The notes under the pieces are model-generated. The model searched no databases. It was not told the DNA's origin and saw nothing but the letters and a program-made list of their open reading frames with translations. From contig CAVQMC010000029.1 in assembly GCA_963713505.1 (NCBI GenBank), positions 73,125-137,124 of the forward strand: a stretch of DNA of 64,000 bases, read 5' to 3'. Below, piece after piece: positions 48,610 through 58,164 of the stretch (its first letter is position 1; every line of letters starts with the position of its first letter). The position numbers were made by a program, and so were the translations under genes. The stretch is from CAVQMC01 sp963713505 (GTDB taxonomy: Bacteria; Bacteroidota; Ignavibacteria; Ignavibacteriales; Ignavibacteriaceae).

Positions 48610-49630
48610 AATAAAATTTAATTTTAAATCCGGAAGAGTTTATTTAAGAGAATTTTTTTTAACATTTCTTATTCTTATCATTCTTTGCTTACCTCTTAAT
48701 TAATGATTCTCATCGTACAATCCTTGTAGTTATATCTTTTGTTTTTAACGATATTAGTTCTATTATATTTTATCGGGAAAAATAGAAGACATGAAATTAA
48801 TGATATCAAAACCATAATAAATAATATCCGTTTAAACCATTATTCCGATTCTCAAGGAATTAAACTAACCAATAATTTAAAGGATATTGAAAAAGATATA
48901 AAACAGATGTATAATAAAATCCAGGAAGATATTTCATATTTAAAAAGACTGGAAAGAATAAGAACTGAATTTTTAGGAAATGTTTCGCACGAATTAAGAA
49001 CTCCGATTTTTGCAATTCAAGGATACATCGAAACTTTACTTGACGGGGCAATAAACGACAGCCAGGTAAATATGAACTTCCTGGAAAAAGCAAATCATCA
49101 TACAATAAATCTAAATAATTTACTGAATGATTTAATTGACATATCAATGATTGAGTCCGGCGAAATGCGGATGAGTTTGAGATATTTTAATGTTAATGAA
49201 TATTTTAAACCCGTAATTCAAGATTTTAAATGCTATGGCTCAGGAAAAAAATATTGAGTTAAATTATATCCCAACCAGAGAAGGACTTGAACTTTTTGGC
49301 GACAGAGATAAACTACGGCAAGTCATGAGTAATCTGCTGACTAATGCAATTAAATATACAGAGCAGGGAAAAGTTGAAATTTTAATTGAAGAAGAAAAAA
49401 AATACGGTAGAATTATTATTAGAGATACAGGAATCGGAATTTCCACGGAAGATATTCCTCGAATCTTTGAAAGATTTTTCAGAGTTGATAAAGCCAGATC
49501 GAGAGCTGTTGGAGGAACTGGTTTAGGATTGGCAATTGTAAAACATATTATTGAAGCTCATGGTTCTAAAATGGAAGTAAAAAGTGAGTCGAATAAAGGT
49601 TCGGAATTTTCATTCAAACTAAAAAAATAG
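48599..49630 (+). CDS. PhoR-like sensor histidine kinase (three frameshifts)
   Basis: A GTG start at 48599, overlapping the regulator gene, gives two membrane helices (LREFFLTFLILIILCLPL; VVISF, then LTILVLLYFIGK) with a very short outer loop. The H-box VSHELRTPIFAIQGYIETL, N-box NLLTNAIKYT, DTGIGIS and GGTGLGLAIVKHI follow. Extra bases at about 48696 (TT), 48737-48740 (TTTT) and 49228-49230 (AAA) break the frame; removing one at each site restores a single protein of about 340 residues. The short loop resembles PhoR, which senses through partner proteins. Confidence 0.9.
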
Positions 49631-49748
49631 CTTAAATATAGGCAAAATTCGACATTTTCTTAAAAATCCTTATTTCCGATTAAATTTGACAAGTAATTTA
49701 TATTTATATAAATTTGTAGACTAAATTTGAAAATCAGAGGTAATAAGA

Positions 49749-50057
49749 ATGCTTGCAGTCGTAGATATTTTAGGTCAGCAATTTAAAGTCAGTGAAAATA
49801 CTAAATATTATGTTCCAAGATTAGATGCGGAATTAAATTCGGATGTAACTTTCGATAAAATTCTTGCAATCATAGATGACAAGAATACAAAAATTGGTGA
49901 TCCGTTTGTAAAAAATGCCAAAGTAACGGCTAAAATTTTAGAACATGTAAAAGATGATCATTTGGTTGTTTTCAAAAAGAAAAGAAGAACCGGTTACGAA
50001 AAGAAAAACGGTCATAGACAGCAATTATCAAGAATAGAAATTACAAAGATTGGTTAA
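49749..50057 (+). CDS. rplU: 50S ribosomal protein L21
   Basis: The 102-residue protein matches L21 throughout: MLAVVDILGQQFKVSENTKYYVPRL at the start and KKKRRTGYEKKNGHRQQLSRIEITKI, the conserved basic C-terminus that binds 23S rRNA. L27 follows 18 bases later, the usual rplU-rpmA operon. Confidence 0.97.
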   Translation: MLAVVDILGQQFKVSENTKYYVPRLDAELNSDVTFDKILAIIDDKNTKIGDPFVKNAKVTAKILEHVKDDHLVVFKKKRRTGYEKKNGHRQQLSRIEITKIG

Positions 50058-50075
50058 TTCATAGGAGATTGAAAA

Positions 50076-50339
50076 ATGGCTCATAAAAAAGGTCAAGGTT
50101 CATCAAGAAACGGTAGAGATAGTAATGCGCAGAGACTTGGTGTTAAAAGATTCGGCGGTGAAAATGTTTTAGCAGGAAATATTTTAGTAAGACAACGCGG
50201 GACAAAATTTCATCCGGGAGTAAATGTTAAAAAAGGCGGTGATGATACTTTATTTGCAGTTGCTAATGGTGTTGTAAAATTTGAAACCAAAAGAGGCGAC
50301 AGAAAATACGTTAATGTTTATCCGAACGAAACAAATTAA
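50076..50339 (+). CDS. rpmA: 50S ribosomal protein L27
   Basis: The 87-residue protein is typical L27: MAHKKGQGSSRNGRDSNAQRLGVKRFGG, then VRQRGTKFHPGVNVKKGGDDTLFA. It lacks the N-terminal cleavable extension known from Firmicutes. Its N-terminus reaches the peptidyl transferase centre. A strong terminator follows at 50359-50384. Confidence 0.97.
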   Translation: MAHKKGQGSSRNGRDSNAQRLGVKRFGGENVLAGNILVRQRGTKFHPGVNVKKGGDDTLFAVANGVVKFETKRGDRKYVNVYPNETN

Positions 50340-50358
50340 AAGTTTTTGTATACTATAA

Positions 50359-50384
50359 AAAAACCCTCCTTACGGAGGGTTTTT
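50359..50384. terminator. Terminator between rpmA and mdh
   Basis: AAAAACCCTCC pairs with GGAGGGTTTTT around a TTAC loop. The T-run on both strands lets it serve the convergent rplU-rpmA and mdh genes. Confidence 0.9.
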
Positions 50385-50407
50385 AATTTTAAACCAATTT
50401 ATAATTA

Positions 50408-51373
50408 TTAGTATCCTAATCTTTCCATATCTGCAATAAGATTTTTAACCGCATCAATAGATTTATTAAATGAAGCTTTTTCAGTTTCATCCAATTCAAA
50501 TTCTATTATTTTTTCAACACCGTTTGCACCCAAAACTGCAGGAACGCCGACGTAATAACCTTTAACTCCGAATTCTCCCTCTAAAAATGCACATGTTGGA
50601 AGAACGCGTTTTTCATCCAATAAAATTGCTTCTGCCATTGCAGTTGCTGCTGAAGCAGGTGAATAAAAAGCAGATCCGGTTTTTAATAATTTAACAACTT
50701 CGCCGCCGGCCATTTTTGTCCTTTGAACCATTGCATCCATAACTTCTTTGGCTTTTGCTTTGTCGTTGTATTTCTTTTCCAATAATTCCATTACCGGTAT
50801 ACCGTTTACATTAGCATATCTTACAATCGGAACCATTGTATCGCCGTGGCCGCCTAAAACCATTGCATTAATATCTTTTACGGAAACACCAAGTTCCCAT
50901 GCAATAAAGGAAGAAAATCTTGATGAATCCAAAACTCCTGCTTGACCCATAACTCTATTGGAAGGGAAGCCGGTTACTTTTTTAAATAATGTAACCATTG
51001 CATCAAGAGGATTGGAAATAATAATTACAGTTGCGTTTGGTGCATTATCTTTAACACCTTCAGCAACTGATTTCATAATTTTTGCATTTGTTGTAAGCAG
51101 ATCATCTCTGCTCATCCCGGGTTTTCTCGGTAATCCGGCAGTAATAATAACTAAATCAGAACCATTAATATCTTTGTATGAATTTGTTCCTGAAATTTTA
51201 GCATCAAATCCGTCTATTCTTGAAGCTTCGGCAATATCTAAAGTTTTTCCTTGAGGCATATCTTCAACAATATCAAACATTACAACATCACCGAGATTTC
51301 TCATTCCGATTAATTGTGCAAGTACGCCGCCGATTTGGCCGCCGCCGATTAAAGCTATTTTTTTTCTTGCCAT
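50408..51373 (-). CDS. mdh: Malate dehydrogenase
   Basis: The 321-residue NAD enzyme interconverts malate and oxaloacetate in the TCA cycle. It has the Rossmann start KIALIGGGQIGGVLAQL and the substrate-binding arginines in TAGLPRKPGMSRDDLL, which point to malate rather than lactate. NPLDAMV and the catalytic His in VLGGHGDTMVP are also present. The length and C-terminal LDETEKASFNKSIDAVK fit the LDH-like MDH type found in Bacteroidota/Chlorobi. The gene is convergent with rplU-rpmA. Confidence 0.95.
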   Translation of the reverse strand: MARKKIALIGGGQIGGVLAQLIGMRNLGDVVMFDIVEDMPQGKTLDIAEASRIDGFDAKISGTNSYKDINGSDLVIITAGLPRKPGMSRDDLLTTNAKIMKSVAEGVKDNAPNATVIIISNPLDAMVTLFKKVTGFPSNRVMGQAGVLDSSRFSSFIAWELGVSVKDINAMVLGGHGDTMVPIVRYANVNGIPVMELLEKKYNDKAKAKEVMDAMVQRTKMAGGEVVKLLKTGSAFYSPASAATAMAEAILLDEKRVLPTCAFLEGEFGVKGYYVGVPAVLGANGVEKIIEFELDETEKASFNKSIDAVKNLIADMERLGY

Positions 51374-51535
51374 TTTTTTTCTCCCACTTTTTATGAATTA
51401 GTTCAATAAAAAATCATTATATCCAAAAATACAGATGTGACGTTCCATATGCAAAATAATTAAGAATATTAATTGTTTTATTGTGCGTTAAATCGAGATG
51501 AAAAATTATTAATAATTAAAAGGTTATGAGGCAGG

Positions 51536-51950
51536 CTACTTCAAATACATAATCAGGATGGTTTCCGTACCATCCGGCTGCACTTCGTATTTAAGTTCAT
51601 CCATATAAACTTTCATTAAATAAATTCCCCGGCCGGAATCTTTAAGCAAATTTTCCGGAGCGGTAGGGTCCGGAATTTTGGAAGGATCAAATCCCTTGTC
51701 CTTCGTCTTTTATTTTAATTACAAGACTATTGTTTTCTATATATGCGGCTATTCTTACCAATTTGTTTATATCACTTTTGTTAGCATGGATAATAGCATT
51801 GGTAGTTGCTTCGGTAACGGCAAGTATTATTCCCGGAATTTTATCATCGTCAATACGAAGATCCTTTGCAAAATAATTTACAAATTCTTCAACAATGATT
51901 AATTTATTTGGATCGCTTTCTATTTCGAGTGTATATTTATCTTCAGCCAA
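51536..51950 (-). CDS. Anti-sigma-factor-type serine kinase (RsbW/SpoIIAB-like, one frameshift)
   Basis: The product is a GHKL-ATPase-fold protein. The N-part reads YTLEIESDPNKLIIVEEFVNYFAKDL and the N-box AVTEATTNAIIHANK, and it continues to IKIKDEGQG. One extra C in CCC at 51693-51695 (G on the coding strand) creates a stop. Corrected, it continues FDPSKIPDPTAPENL, then LKDSGRGIYLMKVYMDELKY (the G2 box), and ends at 51536, giving about 137 residues. The start is TTG at 51950. Such kinases control sigma factors through anti-anti-sigma partners, none of which is adjacent. Confidence 0.85.
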
Positions 51951-52001
51951 TATTCAGATTTATTTTTGTGCTCAAAATAATAAAAAATTGTTTCATTTCA
52001 A

Positions 52002-53908
52002 TCATAAATTCCAATTTACATTCATAGTTAAATTTGCCGTCTCTTTTTTGGTTGTATCGTTAATTGTGATAAATTCATACCAGCCTTTCAAATTTAAGCT
52101 TAATCTATCATTAATATAATAATATATTTCCGTTAAAGGTCCTATGCTTATATATCTGGAATCTATATTTTTTGCATCTCCGTTATATTTATAGGTATTT
52201 AATGAAAATAACCTTAATCCAACTAAAAAAAAGTGCACCTAAATATTTTGTCCCGATTTTAGGTTCGGAATAAATTTCCGCCAAATATCTGTTTGGTTTT
52301 GTTTTGAAATCAGTCCAGTTAAAATCCCCCTGCTCGGATAATTTAATATAACCCGAATGAGAAAATAAAAGAGAGTTTGTAAATTTAATACTTGTAGAAT
52401 CTGTCGCGGTATATTGTCTGAATGAAAAACTTTTAAAATTTGGATTAAGATCTTCAAAATCATAAACAGTATAATTTGCAGTTACTTCAAAAGTATTTAA
52501 TGAAGTAACATTTTTCCCGCTGTATAATCCGCCGGCCATTAAACTAATAATTCTGTTAATATTATTGTTTGAACTTTTCTGTGAAAACAAATAAACTGTA
52601 TGGTTAATGGTCCCTTCTGCATTTAAAAATACTTGAAAAAATGTATTTAACTTTTTTGTATATCTTAATCTGATAATTGACAAAAGCTCATCTCTGTCGT
52701 CATAATTTTCCGGACTCGGAGTATCGTACCTTAATTTATTCTGAAGAAAACTAAAAGATATAATATCGCTTTCCGATAAAAGCCAATTCCCTTGAAATGA
52801 TAAAGATGCTCTTACTGAATTATTATTTTTATTGCTTTCAAGCTGAGACCTTTCTTCAAAGAAGATATTATTTATTCCATCAAAATTTTTAGTAATATGT
52901 TTCTCATCTCTTTCGGAATATTGAAATCTGATATTTCCGTTAAAATTTGAAGTATTGTAACCGGCTGTGGATTCGAATTCTATTCTTAATTCATCAATTC
53001 GAGTATCAAAAACCGAAGGCGAATTAATTTCAGTACTTCTGTATCTTGTATCTCTGTCTATTGATCTCCATGCAATATTTCCATTTAAATCCAATGTGAA
53101 TAAATTAAGAAAATTGCTGTGTCTTAATCTGTCCTGAATACTGTATCCGGTTTCAATTCTGCTTTGAATATTATTTACGATATTAAAATTCTTTGATGTA
53201 ATTGAATCTGCAGCATAATAAAAATCTTTTCTGTTTTGATAATATCTTGCACGCACATTATTAGAAACATTTTCATTAAAAATATTTGTCCCGGAAACAT
53301 CAAAAAGTCTGATTGTATTTTTTCTTGGAGAAATATCTTCATTCCTAAATTTTATTTCCGAAAAAAGATTAAAATCCGATAAATTAAGATTATTCAAAAC
53401 GCCTTCTGTTCCATAAACATAACCGTAATCTTTCTCTCCGATTTGTCTGTTGTTTGAATATCCGAAATAAGGAGCAAGCATAATATGTTTTTCAGGAACA
53501 AATTGAGTAAATAAAGATACATTGGAAACAGAAGCCTGATTAATTTCAATTTTTCTGTTATCGGATAAAATACTGCTGCTTAAATTTGAACCAAATTTTA
53601 AGAATGGAAATAAATCATAAGTTCCCGTTGCAGAAAATTGCTGCTCATCTCTAATACTTTTTTCAGTAGATCTAATGAAAGTTGATTTATAATTTTCACC
53701 CAAATCAAGATTTAATTTGCCTACATCTGTGTTAAGATATAAAGCAGAATTTAAAAAATAAGTATTTAGCTGTTTATCAAACTTTGTTGATAAAAGATTC
53801 GGCGGATTCATTAAATTAATGATTTTCAAACTGTCAATATCTTCCTGTGCAAAAGTTGAAACGCAAAAGAAAATCAAGTATTGACAATATTGGTAAAGAA
53901 AATTTCAA
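52002..53908 (-). CDS. Outer-membrane beta-barrel protein (two frameshifts)
   Basis: Most of the protein lies in one frame (52189-53877). One T too many near the start hides the signal; corrected from TTG 53908 it reads MKFSLPILSIL and then FFCVSTFAQ. Near the end, an A8 run at 52225-52232 should be A7, after which GLRLFSLNTYKYNGDAKNIDSRY to TANLTMNVNWNL completes the barrel at 52002. The body has many paired strands typical of large barrels (FLKFGSNLSSSILSDNRKIEI, HIMLAPYFGYSNNRQ, TFEVTANYTVYDFED). No family name recognised. It lies just downstream of the FN3 lipoprotein gene, probably the same operon. Confidence 0.72.
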
Positions 53909-53915
53909 TAAATTT

Positions 53916-54918
53916 TTAATTTAATGATTTAAGTGTAAAACTATATAGTTTCGAGATGCTGTTCGGTTCGCTGCTTTGAGAATATGTAATTACTCTCCAA
54001 TAATATGTTTGATAATATAAATATGTCGGACTAAAATCAATTGCAAGTGTATCATTTGTTGTATTTGAAAAAATTGTTTTATCATAAAACTCATCAAAAT
54101 ATTCATTCCGCTGAACTACAATTTTATATGTAGCTGGTGTTTGCAGAGCCATAATCAAGAAACTGCTGAAATAATTTGTTGTAAAACTATCTTTAGGAAA
54201 AATTATTTCCGGAATTGCAAAAACTTCATCATTTACCTGGAAACTTTCCTGGCTTTGCAAACCGCCGTTATCAACAGCTTTTATTTTATAATAATATTCT
54301 GTATAAAGCTGAATGTTTAAGTGAATCGGAATAATTTGATGTTATTTGAAAATCCAATATAAGTTGAAGTATCCGCAGTAAAATTTGAATTTACACTTCT
54401 GTAAATATTATATCGTCTTACATCCGTATCAAAATCCGGCTTCCATTCCAAATAAATATATTTATCTCCAACCCAATTCCTTGCGTTTATTGTTAACTCC
54501 TCTTGGAGTATCCGGATGATATCTGTTTATTGGAATTGCCGAAACAGTATCGCTTTTTGCACTTTCTCTGATCATAAATATCAATTGCAGAAATTGCATA
54601 AATATATTTCGTATTATAGTCTAAAGAATCATCAAAATAGTAATCATTCTGAGTAAAAAATATTAAATTGAAATTTGTTGAATCGGTTTTTCTGTAAACA
54701 TTATATCCATTTAAATTTACATCTTGATTTTGCTGCCATTCAACCGTTATTTCTCCGTCACTTGCATAATAAATACTTACGCCAACCGGAACTGCGGGCG
54801 GAAGCGTGGAAGCCGGTCCGCTTATATTTGTTTGCCTGTTGCAGCTATTTAAAGAAAAAAGAGTTATTAAAATAACTGCAGTAGAGAATAATTTTTTAAG
54901 AAATAAAGTTCTTTTCAT
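53916..54918 (-). CDS. Lipoprotein with fibronectin type III domains (frameshifted)
   Basis: The start has a lipoprotein signal (TAVILITLFSLNSC). A fibronectin type III domain follows (PPAVPVGVSIYYASDGEITVEWQQNQDVNLNGYNVYRKTDSTNFN, then FDDSLDYNTKYIYAISAID). The frame changes near 54560 and again around 54300-54480, where further FN3-like pieces are visible. It ends in VNDEVFAIPEIIFPKD and YYQTYYWRVITYS at 53916. It is most likely one intact gene with sequencing insertions. It is the first gene of the minus-strand group with the barrel protein and, farther on, the anti-sigma-type kinase. Confidence 0.68.
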
Positions 54919-55102
54919 TTTAAGGTATTTTATTGAAACTTAATATTTCAAAATAAACAGAATGAACAACACAAAAAAGTGAAAATATTTAATATAATTA
55001 GTGCATTTCAGCTCAAAATGCATAATATGACAAATTGTTTAAATTGACAATAATTTGAAATTTGGATAAATTTGACGATTAAAAAATAAATTTTCAACTG
55101 AA

Positions 55103-55471
55103 ATGATCGAACAATATATTCCCGTTTTTATAGTAATTCTTGTTGCGCTGATTTTCGCCGGCGGAGCAGTTTTTTCATCCGAAATTTTCGGTCCGCAAAG
55201 ACCGGATAAAGAGAAACTTTCTACTTATGAAAGTGGTATGAAACCTGTCGGTACAACACGGGAAAGATTTTCCGTAAAATATTATTTAGTCGCAATGTTT
55301 TTTATCATTTTTGATTTGGAAGTAATTTTTGTCTATCCATGGGCGGTAGAGTTTAAAAAATTATTTGCAGAATTAGGTTTCCCGGTGTTTTTATCGATGC
55401 TGATATTTTTAATTGTACTTGAATTAGGATACTTATATGTATATAAGAAAGGCGGATTTAAATGGGATTAG
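55103..55471 (+). CDS. nuoA: NADH-quinone oxidoreductase subunit A
   Basis: The 122-residue membrane protein has three helices and the NuoA signature: KLSTYESGMKPVGTTRERFSVKYYLVAMFFIIFDLEVIFVYPWAV. It is part of the membrane arm of complex I near the quinone site. Its end overlaps nuoB by 10 bases, the usual arrangement. Confidence 0.96.
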   Translation: MIEQYIPVFIVILVALIFAGGAVFSSEIFGPQRPDKEKLSTYESGMKPVGTTRERFSVKYYLVAMFFIIFDLEVIFVYPWAVEFKKLFAELGFPVFLSMLIFLIVLELGYLYVYKKGGFKWD

Positions 55472-55983
55472 AAGCTAAGTTAAAACAAGACGGATTCTTT
55501 ACAACAACTGTCGATGCACTTGTTGCATGGTCCAGGGAAAATTCTGTTTGGCCTATGCCGATGGGAATTTCCTGCTGCGCAATTGAAATGATGGCTGTCG
55601 GCGGTCCTAAATATGATATTGCAAGATTCGGTTCGGAAGTAATGAGATTTACTCCGCGCCAATGCGATTTAATGATTGTTGCCGGAACAGTTACTTATAA
55701 AATGTCTCATGTAGTTAAAAAAATATATGATCAGATGCCGGATCCGAAATGGGTTATTGCAATGGGTGCATGTACTTCTTCCGGCGGAATGTACAGATCT
55801 TATCCCGTTGTTCAGGGAATTGATCAGTTCTTACCTGTCGATGTTTATCTTGCCGGCTGCCCGCCGCGTCCGGATAATCTTTTGAATGCTTTGATTCAAA
55901 TTCAGGATAAAATAAACAATACAAAAGCAAGAGACTTTCAAAATAAACCATTGCCGGAATTAACGGTTCTACAAAATAATTGA
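55462..55983 (+). CDS. nuoB: NADH-quinone oxidoreductase subunit B
   Basis: The 173-residue subunit binds the terminal iron-sulfur cluster N2. Its ligands are visible: the adjacent Cys38-Cys39 in PMGISCCAIEM, Cys104 in MGACTSSGGMY and Cys133 in LAGCPPRPDNLL. It overlaps nuoA at the start and nuoC at the stop (ATGA). Confidence 0.97.
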   Translation: MGLEAKLKQDGFFTTTVDALVAWSRENSVWPMPMGISCCAIEMMAVGGPKYDIARFGSEVMRFTPRQCDLMIVAGTVTYKMSHVVKKIYDQMPDPKWVIAMGACTSSGGMYRSYPVVQGIDQFLPVDVYLAGCPPRPDNLLNALIQIQDKINNTKARDFQNKPLPELTVLQNN

Positions 55984-56305
55984 TGAATATGGAATTTAAA
56001 GAAACACTTCTCAAAAAATTAAATGAAAAATTTCCCGGTGTAGAATTTAAACAAGTTGAACATCACGGAGATCTTTCTTTAATATTTAATAAAAAACATA
56101 TTTTGGAAGTCTGCAGGTTTTTAAAAGATGATGAGGAATTATCTTTTATACTTTGCGATGATATTACTGCAATTGACTGGGCAAAAAGAAAAGACAGATT
56201 TACAGTAGTTTATAATATTTTTTCTCTTAAAAATAAATTTCCGTTAAGATTAAAAGTTGATGTTGATGAATCCGAATTAAATGTTGATTCGGTAAGTTCT
56301 GTTTG
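55983..56305 (+). CDS. nuoC: NADH-quinone oxidoreductase subunit C (3' truncated at junction)
   Basis: The ATG at 55983 overlaps the nuoB stop. The product, FPGVEFKQVEHHGDLSLIF, then FLKDDEELSFILCDDITAIDW and VYNIFSLKNKFPLRLKVDVDE, is the N-terminal two-thirds of NuoC. The conserved part that should follow, ending with the WxERE(x)YD signature, is absent. At about 56,302-56,306 the DNA switches to GC-rich sequence and a stop codon is met by chance. The missing end and the rest of the nuo operon belong to a different molecule. Confidence 0.93.
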
Positions 56306-56310
56306 ATGGG
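56298..56310. other. Chimeric junction between AT-rich and GC-rich genomes
   Basis: Left of this point nuoC reads normally in AT-rich DNA. Right of it a minus-strand helicase reads normally in GC-rich DNA up to LGGQAH. Both genes are cut here and neither has a proper end. No direct repeat, tRNA or att-like core is present. Confidence 0.85.
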
Positions 56311-57370
56311 CCTGACCGCCGAGGTCCGGGGCCTGGAAGTGCTGGGGCAGGCCGAACCGGACGGTGTTGCCCGCATGGTCCAGGATGAGGGCCTCGGCCT
56401 TGTCCTGCGCCTTGCGGATCACGCGCCCCATCTGCTGCATGTGCAGCGCCTCAGAGAGGGTCGGTCTGGCCAGGATCGCGCAGGCAGCGTCGGGCACGTC
56501 GAAGCCGATGCCGAGCACGTTGACTGAGGAGAGCACGCGCAGGTTGCCAGCGCGGAAGGCGGCGATGGTCTCCTTGCGCGCCTCCTTTGGGGTGTAGGCA
56601 TCGAGGTGCGCGGCCTGGACTCCGGCGGCTTGGAAGTCCGCGACGATGGCCTTGGAGTGCTCAATGCTGACGGCAAAGGCAAGCGTCGGTCGGTTCTCGC
56701 CCTTGTCCTGCCAGGTCCGCACGATGTCGCCCACCAGCTCCGTGCGGTTCATTGCCTGCGCGAGCTCGGCCTCGACGAAGTCCCCGCGTCGAACGGCAAG
56801 GCCGCCGAGCACCGCGTCCAAGGTACGGGCGCTCGGGCAGAAGGCGCGCACCGGCACCAGGAAGCCGTGCTCGGTCAGCCAGGCAATCGAGGGGCCGCGC
56901 ACCAGGTGGGTGAAGTGGCGCCCGAGGTCGGGGCGCAGTGGCGTTGCCGACAGGCCGATGAAGGGCACCGCGTCCCACGCGCACATCAGGTCAATGTGCG
57001 CCCGGTGCAACACGTGGGCCTCGTCGATGATGACGAAGCCGGCCGGCGGGGCTCCGCGGCTGCGCACCGTCTGGATGGACGCTACCGTGCATTCATCGTC
57101 CGGGTGAAGCGCAGTCTGCCCCCCCTGCAGGACGCCGACCTTGAGCCCGAGCTCGTCCAGGTGGCGGGCCGTCTGCTCGATCAGCTCGAGCTGGGCGACC
57201 ACGAACATGGAGGTGCGCCCCTTTTGAGCGGCGCTGCGGATCATGTGAGTTGCGACCACGGTCTTCCCCGCACCTGTCGCAAGCGCCAGCAGTTGGCAGC
57301 GATGCCCGTCCCGGTAGCCGCGACGCAAGGCGTTGACGGCCTCCTCCTGGAAGGTGTAGAGGGCCTTCAC
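56306..57370 (-). CDS. SF2 DEAD/DEAH-type helicase (3' truncated)
   Basis: Starting from GTG 57370 the product reads VKALYTFQEEAVNALRRGYRDG. It has Walker A ATGAGKT (31-37), DEAH (116-119), the SAT motif in GLSATPLR (about 141-148) and motif VI QQMGRVIRKAQ (about 318). Such helicases of restriction or phage type unwind DNA. The C-terminus is lost at the junction. The GTG overlaps the stop of the nuclease gene (GTGA), so both are translated together. A larger frame extends upstream but mixes the nuclease gene in the wrong phase. Confidence 0.88.
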
Positions 57371-57808
57371 GGCAGGCTCGTCCCCTCGCGCACCAGGGCG
57401 GCGAAGCCCTGCACGGTCAGGACCGCGCAGTAGTCGAGGGAGTCCTCGACGGCGGCCGGCATGTCCGGGTTGAGGGCCTGCAGGGGCACCACGAAGCGCC
57501 ACGGCTCCCGGTCGGCACGGTAGGCAAGGCAAGGCACCCGCCCGGTGGTGGCGGCCTGAGCGGCGGCCTGCTGCCCACCAGCTCCGCACCTGGGCGGGCA
57601 GTGCCTTGGTATGGCGCTTCACCTCCAAGGCATAGCGGCGGATCTGGGCGGCCACAGGGCCGGTCTCGTCTGGATGAACATCGAGGTCATAGCCGCCGCT
57701 GCGGGTCTGCTCCAAGCGTCGCAGCAGGCGCACGCCCAGCTCGTCCAGGATGACGGCCGCGAGCTCACGCTCGGCACCGGCGCCTTTGTTGCGAGAGAGC
57801 TTACTCAT
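57367..57808 (-). CDS. PDDEXK-type nuclease, resolvase-like (one frameshift)
   Basis: From ATG 57808 the product reads MSKLSRNKGAGAERELAAVI. It has GYDLDV for the catalytic Asp and ALEVKRH for the E-x-K pair, the PDDEXK pattern found in Hjc-like resolvases. One extra base in the CCC run at 57574-57576 (GGG in the gene) shifts the frame after RSWW. Corrected, it continues QQAAAQAATTGRVPCLAYRA and then EPWRFVVPLQALNPDMPA, and ends at 57367, giving about 146 residues. It sits between a Cys-rich protein and a helicase with overlapping ends. Confidence 0.75.
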
Positions 57809-58139
57809 TGCGGGCCACCTCCAGGGCGAACCCCTGAAGCCAGGCGCCGCAGTTGATGCACCGCTGCCGGCGGGGCGGGCGCTCTGAGTGCTTGATGCCG
57901 CGCACCCGCGGGGTATCGCAGCAACGGGCCTTTGCGGGGTCTGGCTCCGGCAACGGGTCGGGGCAGCCATGATCTGCCCGGCGGCCGCACATCCAATACC
58001 AGCTTGAGCGCGGCGCATACTGGTAGCCGCGCCCCGGGGTTAGTACGCCTTTCCACTCGCAGGGCCGGAGGCAAGACCGGTAGGCGCACAGCGGGTCCAG
58101 CACGTCCACCGCGCGCCCCTCGATCCTGACCTTGGTCAT
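57801..58139 (-). CDS. Cysteine-rich small protein
   Basis: The 112-residue protein has nine cysteines, including CxxxxCxxxC (18-27), Cys51, Cys59, the pair Cys73-Cys74 and a CINC knuckle at 94-97. This suggests one or two zinc sites. No named family was recognised. Its stop overlaps the start of the nuclease gene by eight bases and it follows the DUF3987 gene by 25 bases, so it is part of the same replication-type operon. It may bind nucleic acid. Confidence 0.65.
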   Translation of the reverse strand: MTKVRIEGRAVDVLDPLCAYRSCLRPCEWKGVLTPGRGYQYAPRSSWYWMCGRRADHGCPDPLPEPDPAKARCCDTPRVRGIKHSERPPRRQRCINCGAWLQGFALEVARNE

Positions 58140-58164
58140 GCCGCGCCCTCCGCCGTGCGATCGT

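Noticed and set aside
56210..58018. A 602-residue minus-strand open frame that could be read as one nuclease-helicase fusion
   Set aside because: Its N-terminal 70 residues are out of phase with the Cys-rich gene. The middle is an out-of-frame reading of the nuclease end, and the last 30 residues are antisense to nuoC. Correcting one base gives two separate overlapping genes.
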